Assembly (NCBI GenBank): GCA_902476665.1
Contig: CABSEO010000125.1
Location: 1 to 6,155 of the forward strand
DNA: 6,155 nt
Reading direction: 5' to 3'
Source: an uncultured Emergencia sp.
Lineage (GTDB): Bacteria > Bacillota > Clostridia > Peptostreptococcales > Anaerovoracaceae
The position numbers and the translations under genes were made by a program. Each line of letters opens with the position of its first letter. Positions within the stretch are counted from its first letter, which is position 1. The notes under the pieces are model-generated. The model worked only from the letters and a program-made list of their open reading frames with translations, had not been told where the DNA came from and ran no database searches. Below are positions 1-5,876 of the stretch, piece by piece.

Positions 1-343
<343 letters not shown>

Positions 344-532
344 TTACACCTCACTCTCGAACGTTTCAATCTTCTGTTTTGCATTTTCTAAAATATCGCT
401 GCATGTTTTATAATACTTCATACCTTCTTCATAGCACTCTATCGCCTCTTCCAATGTGGTATCCTGTGATTTTATCTTGTCTGACAGTTCCTGAAGCTTT
501 GTCAGTGCTTTCTCAAAGTTTCCCTGATTCAT
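344..532 (-). CDS. xseB: Exodeoxyribonuclease VII small subunit
   Basis: Small helical subunit that wraps the coiled-coil stalk of XseA in exonuclease VII, the ATP- and metal-independent single-strand DNA exonuclease. The 62-residue product has the usual family length and helical-hairpin pattern: FEKALTKLQEL (6-16), then TTLEEAIECYEEGMKYYKTC (25-44), then a final helix ILENAKQKIE (47-56). The ATG at 532 overlaps the end of xseA by 20 bases, and AGGAAGTGAG lies upstream, so translation is probably coupled to xseA. No oddities seen. Confidence 0.95.
   Translation of the reverse strand: MNQGNFEKALTKLQELSDKIKSQDTTLEEAIECYEEGMKYYKTCSDILENAKQKIETFESEV
347..352 (-). promoter_or_regulatory. Ribosome binding site of ispA
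   Basis: GAGGTG on the minus strand lies inside the last codons of xseB and directly abuts its TAA stop. It is 6 bases from the ATG at 340 and 9 bases from the in-frame ATG at 337. The second spacing is closer to optimal, so the start two codons is ambiguous by one residue. The arrangement suggests coupling of ispA translation to xseB. Confidence 0.6.
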
Positions 533-1673
533 CTATCTCACTTCCTATTTCTGTTATTTGACATTTTGCGTAACCGTCACTCAGACAGATACGGTAATGG
601 CTGCCCTGTTCTAACTGATGGACAGAACTGATAACAGCTCCGTCTTCTGTGGTAAGCACACTATAACCTCCTGCAAGTACTTTAGAAGGATTATTTTCCT
701 CAAGAACCAGAAGACAGCGTTCCATTCTGTTTTCAAAATCACCAATCTGTTTCTTCAGACTGTTTTTCATCTCCTGTATCAGGCTATCGGTAAACAGCTG
801 ATGATACATCAGTTTGTTTGAAAGCTGTACATACAGATACTCCCGAAGTTCAGACAGCTTTGCAGAAAGCTCTTTTGTATCTGGAACAGCCAGCTGGGCA
901 GCAGCTGTAGGCGTTTCTGCCCTCAAATCGGCCACAAAATCACAAATGGTAAAATCTATTTCATGGCCTACCGCTGATATAATGGGAATTTTCGAGCGAT
1001 AAACTGCCCTGGCCACCGTTTCTTCGTTGAAGGCCCAGAGATCTTCGGCAGAGCCGCCTCCTCGTCCCACGATCAGAGTGTCTATATCATCAAAGTGTTC
1101 ATTGACATAATCTATCATCCGCGCAATATCAGCAGCAGCTTCATCGCCCTGTACCAGAACCGGAAAGATCATCACATCCACAAGTTTGTTCCTGTTCTGC
1201 AGAATTTTAAGAATATCCCGCACAGCAGCTCCAGTTGCCGAAGTAATCACCCCGATTTTTTCCGGAAATTTTGGGATTGTTTTTTTGTGATCTGCAGAAA
1301 AGAGCCCTTCCTGGTTCAGTTTCTCCTTCATCTTTTCAAACGCTATCGCAAGACTGCCTTCCCCGGAAACTTCTACACTTCGTACATAGAGAGAATAAGT
1401 TCCGTTTTTCTTATACACACTGATGCCGCCGGTTAAAATCACTTCCATGCCGTCGTCCAGCTGATAGTGAAGTCTGGCAGCATACTCTGCAGGTAAAAAA
1501 CAGTTTATCTTACTGATTGCATCTACAATAGAAAAATAGACATGACCGCTGGAATGATATTTGATTCCCGAAATTTCTCCTTTCACCACCACAGCTCCCA
1601 GCAGAGGATCTGTGCCGATAACACGCGAAATGTACTCATTCAGCTGTGATACAGTAACAGGCTTTAAAGCCAT
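513..1673 (-). CDS. xseA: Exodeoxyribonuclease VII large subunit, shorter than usual
   Basis: Catalytic subunit of exonuclease VII, which degrades single-stranded DNA from both ends during repair. The N-terminal OB-fold (about 1-100) includes KGEISG (31-36) and GHVYFSIVD (43-51). The nuclease domain carries SATGAAVRDI (145-154), GRGGGSAEDLWAFNEE (203-218), AVGHEIDFT (234-242) and RAETPTAAA (251-259), the conserved active-site region. A helical stalk follows (about 266-325), then NPSKVLAGGYSVL (328-340) as the C-terminal hook. The product is 386 residues against roughly 450 in E. coli and B. subtilis (from memory). The missing length seems to lie in the stalk, since all catalytic motifs are present. 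The ATG at 1673 has GGGAGG nine bases upstream (1688-1683) and overlaps the preceding gene by 10 bases. Confidence 0.96.
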   Translation of the reverse strand: MALKPVTVSQLNEYISRVIGTDPLLGAVVVKGEISGIKYHSSGHVYFSIVDAISKINCFLPAEYAARLHYQLDDGMEVILTGGISVYKKNGTYSLYVRSVEVSGEGSLAIAFEKMKEKLNQEGLFSADHKKTIPKFPEKIGVITSATGAAVRDILKILQNRNKLVDVMIFPVLVQGDEAAADIARMIDYVNEHFDDIDTLIVGRGGGSAEDLWAFNEETVARAVYRSKIPIISAVGHEIDFTICDFVADLRAETPTAAAQLAVPDTKELSAKLSELREYLYVQLSNKLMYHQLFTDSLIQEMKNSLKKQIGDFENRMERCLLVLEENNPSKVLAGGYSVLTTEDGAVISSVHQLEQGSHYRICLSDGYAKCQITEIGSEIDESGKL

Positions 1674-2638
1674 AAACGTTTACCTCCCAGTAAAGCGATG
1701 CCGACCGCATTATCTGCACTCAGCTCCGGAGAGCCAAAACACAGTCTGCAATGCGGAAGTGTTCTGATTAAATAATCTCTGATAAACCGACTTGATGAAA
1801 CACCGCCGGCCAAAAGCATGTCAGTGGTATGATATTGCATAGAAAGCTGATTGCACATATCTGCGACAGCCTGTCCAATTCTGGTAAAAAGCATCGCTGC
1901 AAAACGTTCCGGATCTGCAGCAGAATACGCCTCTATCATGCGCTGACACCTGGTTTCAATTCCTGACAGATTGATGTAGCCCTCCACACATTTAATACGA
2001 GGCAGCAGATTATCTTTTTCTGAAACTGGCCCTGTAGAAAGGGCTAGCCTGTCCATCTCTTCTCCACATGGAAACGGTATGCCAAGCGCAACCCCTACAC
2101 GATCCAGAACCTGCCCGAAAGCGATGTCTCTGGAACCTCCGGCCAGATGAAGCTGAAGTCCGCCTTCTCCTTCTTCTGCAAAAAGTGCTTCAGTAGTCCC
2201 CCCTGAAAAATGAAAAGAAAGAAAAGATTTCGCATCCTTAAGAGGAGAGCCGCTGCGAACCGCCTCAATATGGCCTTCCTGATGAGAAAAAGTCAGACAC
2301 GGAACATCCAGAGCAGCAGAAAGAGTTCCGGCAGCAGAAATACCAGCCAGAAAACACGGCATATAAGATCCCTCCACAGGTCTTGGTCTTTCAGATACAC
2401 TGATACAACTGATTTCTGCCGTCTTGTCCAGTCTGTGAAAATTTTCAAACGCCTCCGCAATAAGATGCGGCAGATTATTTACATGCTGAAAAAGAGCGGC
2501 AGACTGTCTAAGTCCTCTCTCGCCCTTTTTCACATCCAGAAATTTCCGGAGATTGCATATGATGTCACCCTGTTCTGAAACTAAAGCCACCGAAGTTTTA
2601 TAATTACTGGTATCAATTCCCAGAGAGAGCCTAAGCAT
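1664..2638 (-). CDS. Divergent TsaD/Kae1-family (Gcp-like, 'peptidase M22') protein
   Basis: The 324-residue product has the ASKHA-type fold signatures of the TsaD/Kae1 family, whose main member attaches threonylcarbamoyl to A37 of ANN-decoding tRNAs. Seen here: LGIDTSNYKTS (6-16), HQEGH (119-123), SGGTTE (145-150), DIAFGQVLDRVG (171-182), LLAGGVSSS (275-283) and SADNAVGIAL (307-316). The His-X3-His pair (119, 123) and the Asp in SADN (309) match the family metal ligands. However, canonical ETSCDET is DTSNYKT, GGHT is GGTT, and DDAAGEAFDK is changed. It is therefore probably a paralogue rather than the genome's TsaD; a protein of this kind after nusB is familiar to me from Clostridia, where it is usually annotated as O-sialoglycoprotein endopeptidase. 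Function unknown. An upstream in-frame start at 2752 would give 38 extra residues translated from inside nusB; the start at 2638 is preferred because the family N-terminus begins there and a strong ribosome binding site precedes it. It overlaps nusB by 8 bases. Confidence 0.88.
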   Translation of the reverse strand: MLRLSLGIDTSNYKTSVALVSEQGDIICNLRKFLDVKKGERGLRQSAALFQHVNNLPHLIAEAFENFHRLDKTAEISCISVSERPRPVEGSYMPCFLAGISAAGTLSAALDVPCLTFSHQEGHIEAVRSGSPLKDAKSFLSFHFSGGTTEALFAEEGEGGLQLHLAGGSRDIAFGQVLDRVGVALGIPFPCGEEMDRLALSTGPVSEKDNLLPRIKCVEGYINLSGIETRCQRMIEAYSAADPERFAAMLFTRIGQAVADMCNQLSMQYHTTDMLLAGGVSSSRFIRDYLIRTLPHCRLCFGSPELSADNAVGIALLGGKRLWL

Positions 2639-3086
2639 CAGAACCCTCTCCTGTAGAATCCGCGTCTGTGCATGTGGCTGATTTTCCGGCACTCTTTTCT
2701 TCGACAATTTTTCCGAGAATCGCATTGACATATTTGGTGGAATTCTCTGCACCGTATTTTTTAGACAGTTCTACAGCTTCATTGATAGAAACCGCATCAG
2801 GAAGATCCTCCATATAAAGAATCTCACAGGCTGCCAGTCTAAGCACTGCCAAATCAGTCTTGGGCAGTCTCTCTATCTTCCAGTTAGCACTGTACCTGTT
2901 CAGCATTTCATCAAGAGTATCTTTCTTGTTGCAGAGCAGTGAATGAAGTTCACTGCAGTAATCCTGCTGCAGTCCAAGCTTTTTTGTATTCATATACTCA
3001 GGTCTGCTGTTCACGTCAAAATCTCCACAGGCCTCCATCTGAAAAAATACCTGCATCATGAATTCTCTTGCTTCTTTTCTAGTCAT
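2631..3086 (-). CDS. nusB: Transcription antitermination factor NusB
   Basis: RNA-binding factor that, with NusE (S10), recognises boxA in the antitermination complex, chiefly on rRNA operons. The all-helical 151-residue product begins with the family's TRKEAREFMMQVFFQME (2-18) and has the core signature RLPKTDLAVLRLAACEILYM (73-92), then DAVSINEAVELSKKYG (97-112) and KYVNAILGKI (118-127). The start at 3086 overlaps the upstream gene's stop in an ATGA. The nearest GGAGAGG (3106-3100) is 13 bases away, somewhat long, so coupling probably helps. After the conserved end at about residue 129 there is a 22-residue low-complexity Ser/Thr/Asp/Gly-rich tail. The DNA of this tail also carries the ribosome binding site and start of the next gene. 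Confidence 0.96.
   Translation of the reverse strand: MTRKEAREFMMQVFFQMEACGDFDVNSRPEYMNTKKLGLQQDYCSELHSLLCNKKDTLDEMLNRYSANWKIERLPKTDLAVLRLAACEILYMEDLPDAVSINEAVELSKKYGAENSTKYVNAILGKIVEEKSAGKSATCTDADSTGEGSDA
2644..2652 (-). promoter_or_regulatory. Ribosome binding site fixing the start of the TsaD-like gene
   Basis: AGGAGAGGG on the minus strand, with its AGGAG core 9 bases before the ATG at 2638. It lies within the nusB 3' end and decides the start in favour of 2638 over in-frame starts further upstream that would extend the protein into nusB. Confidence 0.75.
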
Positions 3087-3448
3087 TTACTTACTGTTTC
3101 CTCTCCCGGCAGGTGAACACCCTGCACATGTATATTTACTTCCTTTACTGTTAAGTCTGTAATTGATTCAAGTTCTTTCTTGACGGTACTCTGAATCTCC
3201 CAGGCAAGCTGAGGTATCTTTACCTTATAGTCCACAATAACATAGACATCAAGGGATAACCTGTCTTCATCGCGTGAAAGCTTGATACCTTTGCCTCCCG
3301 GTTCAATGCCAAGAATATTCTTCGATAAACTGTCTGTCAGTCCTCCTGTAAGCGCATAAACACCCTTTACCCCTGTCACCGCTCCGGCAGCACAGACGGT
3401 AATCACATCATCTGATATTTTAATGGTGCCTAGTTTTTCATCCTGCAT
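3083..3448 (-). CDS. yqhY: Asp23/Gls24-family protein, YqhY type
   Basis: A 121-residue protein of the Asp23 (DUF322) family, small proteins often associated with cell-envelope or lipid homeostasis. In B. subtilis, YqhY is encoded between accC and nusB and has been linked to control of acetyl-CoA carboxylase. Visible features are GTIKISDDVITVCAAGAVTG (7-26), a variable glycine-rich segment (45-55), a beta strand RLSLDVYVIVDYKVKI (63-78) and the family-defining VKEVNIHVQGV (101-111). No signal peptide or membrane segment is present, so it is cytosolic. The start at 3448 has AGG 8 bases upstream (3459-3457). It is the first gene after the predicted promoter and overlaps nusB by 4 bases. The YqhY name rests on its place before nusB; the other common paralogue type (YloU) cannot be excluded by sequence alone. 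Confidence 0.88.
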   Translation of the reverse strand: MQDEKLGTIKISDDVITVCAAGAVTGVKGVYALTGGLTDSLSKNILGIEPGGKGIKLSRDEDRLSLDVYVIVDYKVKIPQLAWEIQSTVKKELESITDLTVKEVNIHVQGVHLPGEETVSK

Positions 3449-3493
3449 TGTAATAACCTGCCTTCAAGTGTTAAAATTGAATCATTTATGCTT

Positions 3494-3522
3494 ATTATAT
3501 CATTTTATATTCAGGTTATCAA
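3494..3522 (-). promoter_or_regulatory. Strong SigA-type promoter for the yqhY-nusB-xseAB-ispA operon
   Basis: On the minus strand, TTGATA (3522-3517) and TATAAT (3499-3494) are separated by exactly 17 bases, and TGA directly before the -10 makes an extended -10 (TGnTATAAT). The expected start of transcription is an A near 3487, giving a leader of about 39 bases to the ATG at 3448. This is a vegetative promoter, separate from whatever sporulation sigma factor drives spoIIIA from upstream of the window. Only one mismatch to the -35 consensus is present. Confidence 0.85.
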
Positions 3523-3529
3523 CGTTTAA

Positions 3530-3543
3530 TGCTGGCATCAGCA
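3530..3543. repeat. Perfect 5-bp inverted repeat (TGCTG-4-CAGCA) between spoIIIAH and the promoter
   Basis: TGCTGGCATCAGCA reads as a 5-bp stem with a 4-base loop on either strand. It lies 24 bases after the spoIIIAH stop and 7 bases upstream of the -35 element. Downstream in the spoIIIA direction comes UUAAACGUUG, not a U-run, so it is at best a weak terminator; an operator or 3'-end stabilising hairpin is equally possible. An alternative pairing CTGGC/GCCAG with a 15-base loop overlaps it. Function not established. Confidence 0.35.
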
Positions 3544-3567
3544 GTCTTTTCGCCAGTTCCCCACTCT

Positions 3568-4194
3568 TTAGTAATTGCTTTGAATGATGATTTTGTCTGC
3601 ACTTCTGCCTGTTTCTTCCATAACCACATTGCAGATCTTTGCCACTGTATTCTGCTTCAAATCCTGTTCATCCACAGTGACAGTTACCGTACTGTCTGTA
3701 ATAATGACAAGGCATTCAGGAAGATTTTTGCTGGCAAGAATATTTTCCACAGATATTTCCTGTTCCATATACTTTGTCAGTGTCTCTTTCTTTTCTACCG
3801 CATTTTTCTTTTCCCCTTCGCTGGTAGAATTTTTGATTGTCTCGTCATACTTGGCTATCAGTTCATTTCTTTCAAGTTCCAGACTGGCTCTCTTCTCAGC
3901 AAAAACACCGCCATCAGACTGCTCATCAGTACCCTCTTTGTCATCATCTTTCGTTCCCTGTGCAGTGTCACTGCTTTCTGTATCACTTTCGTTGCCCCCT
4001 GGCTGTGGTTCAATTTCCGCCTGTGCAATATTACGGCTGTCAACCAGCACATCGCCATCATGCAGCGGAATATCACCGGCTTTCATCTCAGTCACCACAA
4101 TTCCGGCACAAAATACTGCGGCAACAGCCATAATTGCGATATTTTCTTTCTTATTAAAAAATCCTTTGAAACCGCCTTTAAATTTTCCTTTCAT
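3568..4194 (-). CDS. spoIIIAH: Stage III sporulation protein AH (SpoIIQ-binding ring component)
   Basis: Mother-cell membrane protein whose domain in the intermembrane space forms a ring and binds forespore SpoIIQ, making the engulfment zipper and channel. The 208-residue product has a basic N-terminus with K/G/F repeats (1-17), one membrane helix (about 18-35), an acidic Ser/Asp/Glu/Gly-rich linker (about 62-97), and the C-terminal ring domain: long charged helix FAEKRASLELERNELIAKYD (98-117), helix EKKNAVEKKETLTKYMEQE (128-146), then NLPECLVIITDSTVTVTVDE (157-176) and a final helix-strand ending DKIIIQSNY. Length and layout fit SpoIIIAH (218 residues in B. subtilis, from memory). The start at 4194 overlaps spoIIIAG in an ATGA, with AGGAGG ten bases upstream (4210-4205). 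It is the last spoIIIA gene. Confidence 0.95.
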   Translation of the reverse strand: MKGKFKGGFKGFFNKKENIAIMAVAAVFCAGIVVTEMKAGDIPLHDGDVLVDSRNIAQAEIEPQPGGNESDTESSDTAQGTKDDDKEGTDEQSDGGVFAEKRASLELERNELIAKYDETIKNSTSEGEKKNAVEKKETLTKYMEQEISVENILASKNLPECLVIITDSTVTVTVDEQDLKQNTVAKICNVVMEETGRSADKIIIQSNY

Positions 4195-4565
4195 TCTTCA
4201 CTTTCCTCCTGTTTTTTCTCAAATACCATAACGCTGGAAGCCGGAATATCAAAGAGTGTTGCAACACCTTTGATGATATCAGTCTTTACTACAGGCTCTC
4301 CTGCTCCCTCTGCAGATACAATTACTCCTTTTACTGTGTTTTCTTCACCATAGCGTATCATAACGCTGGCCTTTCCAATACCTTCCACATCAGAGAGAAA
4401 TGTAGAAAGAGCCTGTTCTGTTGCACCATTATCATCAGAGATCTGCTTTCTGCTGTCATTATCATCCGTCAAAACACTCATTGTCAGAAGAAAGACAGAA
4501 GCAATTAGAACTGCAGTGATGATCTTTACAATCAAGTCCTTTGTAATTCCGATTTTTCCAAACAT
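4191..4565 (-). CDS. spoIIIAG: Stage III sporulation protein AG, compact form
   Basis: Forms a large ring in the SpoIIIA-SpoIIQ channel between mother cell and forespore. The 124-residue product has one membrane helix (about 11-31), a short polar linker, and a ring-building domain: helix EQALSTFLSDVEGIG (50-64), strand KASVMIRYG (65-73), strand VKGVIVSAEGAGEP (78-91), helix KTDIIKGVATLFDI (94-107) and strand SVMVFEKK (111-118). VKGVIVSAEGA and the helix after it are typical of the family. Only about four residues join the first two strands, where the B. subtilis protein (about 229 residues) has a long beta-rich insertion. A TTG at 4610 would add 15 residues but has no ribosome binding site; ATG 4565 has GAGGA five bases upstream and starts at MFGKIG just before the membrane helix. 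Confidence 0.9.
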   Translation of the reverse strand: MFGKIGITKDLIVKIITAVLIASVFLLTMSVLTDDNDSRKQISDDNGATEQALSTFLSDVEGIGKASVMIRYGEENTVKGVIVSAEGAGEPVVKTDIIKGVATLFDIPASSVMVFEKKQEESEE

Positions 4566-4570
4566 AGACT

Positions 4571-4575
4571 TCCTC
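4571..4575 (-). promoter_or_regulatory. Ribosome binding site fixing the spoIIIAG start
   Basis: GAGGA (within GTGAGGAAG) lies 5 bases upstream of the ATG at 4565. The alternative TTG at 4610 is preceded by an AT-rich stretch without any Shine-Dalgarno match, so 4565 is the better start. Confidence 0.65.
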
Positions 4576-4616
4576 ACTAAAAAATATTTTCTTTTTTGCC
4601 GATTATGCAAGAAATT

Positions 4617-4784
4617 TTATTTCAAGAAAATCTGAATCGGCGATAAAATCACTGCCAGAATCACAATGGAAAAAATAAATTTCAAGTATTTAGCCATCGT
4701 TCCTTCTGGCATCAGTATTTCAATAAAGGTAATGGATAAAATGACAATGAAAATATCCTTTACCCAAGCGGCTGCTATTTCCAT
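4617..4784 (-). CDS. spoIIIAF: Minimal stage III sporulation protein AF, membrane part only
   Basis: A 55-residue product starting MEIAAAWVKDIFIVILS and ending SPIQIFLK. It contains two membrane helices (about 8-25 and 33-54) joined by PEGTMAKYLK (26-35), which matches the P-x-x-x-M-x-K-Y-x-K loop between the two helices of SpoIIIAF. Its place between spoIIIAE and spoIIIAG agrees. Normal SpoIIIAF is about 200 residues, with a ring-forming domain in the intermembrane space after the second helix. Here TAA follows the second helix at once, and only 51 AT-rich bases (4566-4616) separate it from spoIIIAG, too few to hold a decayed domain. The start TGATG overlaps the spoIIIAE stop by one base, with GGGAGG six bases upstream. 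In the family these helices act within the SpoIIIA membrane complex; whether this short form is functional is inferred from its intact start and ribosome binding site. Confidence 0.85.
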   Translation of the reverse strand: MEIAAAWVKDIFIVILSITFIEILMPEGTMAKYLKFIFSIVILAVILSPIQIFLK

Positions 4785-5869
4785 CAGCTACCTCCCAGAC
4801 TGATAATGGAAGCAATGAATATAATAAACAAAAGCGATGCAAAAAACAGAATTGCTCCCATTGTCACAAGTGATGTACCCATATCTGACACTCCTTCTGA
4901 AAGTTTTTTCGAAGCCACAGGTTCAATGAGCAGCGCAGTAATCTTATAAATTACACAAACTGCCAGAATCTTAATAATCGGTGTCAGTATCAGTACAGCA
5001 ATTGTCAGTATTCCAAAGACTCCAACCATCCCTTTGATTGAACCCATACATTTCAGAAACAGCTCCACGGTGTCAGCTGTAAAACCGCCCACAATAGGAA
5101 TAAACGCATCCAGAGAATATTTGGCAGTTCCCATAAGAAGACTGTCCGATGTCTGGGCGATCAGACCCTGAATAGCGATAATCCCTGACATCAGCGTTAA
5201 AATAATACCTGTGATGAACAATGCGGCCTGTCTGATAAACTTCGAAAGCTGGTTTACATAATCTTTTTCTGTTAAACAATTGATCAGAGATAGTACTGTA
5301 GACAGAAAAATTGCCGGCATAATTACGGTTTTAATAATAGTCTGAAAAATCGTGATTGCAGTCAGAAGCAGAGGACTCATAATCGTTCCGCTAGTCACCT
5401 GCCCCATGGAGATCAGCACAGCAATCAGTACCGGCAGCAGAATTTCCATTGTATAAGTAATTGTATTTACTGCATCGATAGTCATCTGATAGATAGTCTG
5501 AAAATTGGTCATAGCAAGTCCGATGATGACCATACTGCATACAAGCTGTGCTATTTCACTGACACCTTTCTTCCCAAAGGAAGAAGTAAGGTTTCTCAAA
5601 AGACCAATTACCACACAGATCGTCAGAATTTCCACGCCGACTACCAAAGCAGCCCTGAGTTCATAGAAAAACAGTTCCTTCAGACTGTCGATCATTTCTT
5701 CTGAACGGAAAATACTTTCTCCCCTTAACGTAGAATCTACAATTTTATCCAGTGTAAAATTGTCGGAAATACCGCCTGTCAGCCCACTGGCATAATCAGA
5801 CAAAGAATCGGTTTTTTCCTCATCAATCAAGTTTTTCATTTGTTCCTTTATGATTTCATCAAAATCCAT
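4784..5869 (-). CDS. spoIIIAE: Stage III sporulation protein AE (multi-pass membrane component)
   Basis: Polytopic protein of the mother-cell membrane, proposed to form the membrane-embedded part of the SpoIIIA transport complex. The 361-residue product has a hydrophilic, acidic N-terminal region (1-66) and then about seven hydrophobic segments: roughly 69-91, 105-126, 138-157, 166-198 (long, possibly two), 213-236, 281-306 and 331-357. Family-like stretches include ILLPVLIAVLISMG (143-156) and FIPIVGGFTADTVELFLK (256-273), the latter matching the region before the last helices in B. subtilis SpoIIIAE. That protein is about 400 residues and, as I recall it, begins with a signal-peptide-like segment; here none exists and the frame is closed by a stop at 5893 with no start codon between. 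GAGGGG lies very close to the ATG at 5869; an ATG at residue 11 is the other candidate start. Seven bases separate it from spoIIIAD. Confidence 0.95.
   Translation of the reverse strand: MDFDEIIKEQMKNLIDEEKTDSLSDYASGLTGGISDNFTLDKIVDSTLRGESIFRSEEMIDSLKELFFYELRAALVVGVEILTICVVIGLLRNLTSSFGKKGVSEIAQLVCSMVIIGLAMTNFQTIYQMTIDAVNTITYTMEILLPVLIAVLISMGQVTSGTIMSPLLLTAITIFQTIIKTVIMPAIFLSTVLSLINCLTEKDYVNQLSKFIRQAALFITGIILTLMSGIIAIQGLIAQTSDSLLMGTAKYSLDAFIPIVGGFTADTVELFLKCMGSIKGMVGVFGILTIAVLILTPIIKILAVCVIYKITALLIEPVASKKLSEGVSDMGTSLVTMGAILFFASLLFIIFIASIISLGGS
4791..4796 (-). promoter_or_regulatory. Ribosome binding site of spoIIIAF inside the spoIIIAE stop region
   Basis: GGGAGG lies 6 bases before the ATG at 4784. 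Part of it also encodes the Gly-Gly near the SpoIIIAE C-terminus. A near-ideal ribosome binding site argues that the short spoIIIAF is a translated gene and not a relic. Confidence 0.75.
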
Positions 5870-5876
5870 AGCCCCT

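Noticed and set aside
2639..2752. 38-residue N-terminal extension of the TsaD-like protein
   Set aside because: It is a second frame inside nusB. The family N-terminus begins at the ATG at 2638, which has a strong ribosome binding site.
3472..3486. Tiny leader open frame (ATG ATT CAA TTT TAA) in the yqhY leader
   Set aside because: Four codons with no ribosome binding site and no attenuator-like structure around it. Chance occurrence is likely.
3529..4353. Long plus-strand open frame (about 274 codons) and a second one at 3584-4231
   Set aside because: Both are antisense to spoIIIAH and spoIIIAG, whose minus-strand products match known families. The plus-strand translations are Cys/Phe/Ser-rich, resemble nothing, and have no ribosome binding site that I can see.
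4581..4599. A/T-rich palindromic stretch (AAAATATTTT and flanking T-runs) between spoIIIAF and spoIIIAG as a terminator
   Set aside because: It has no GC stem and lies inside an operon right before a good ribosome binding site. It looks like ordinary AT-rich spacer.
4566..4610. 15-residue N-terminal extension of SpoIIIAG from a TTG at 4610
   Set aside because: No ribosome binding site precedes the TTG, while ATG 4565 has GAGGA at suitable spacing and starts just before the membrane helix.
5073..5279. 68-codon minus-strand frame inside spoIIIAE
   Set aside because: It overlaps spoIIIAE completely in another frame, on the same strand, with no family resemblance or start signal.
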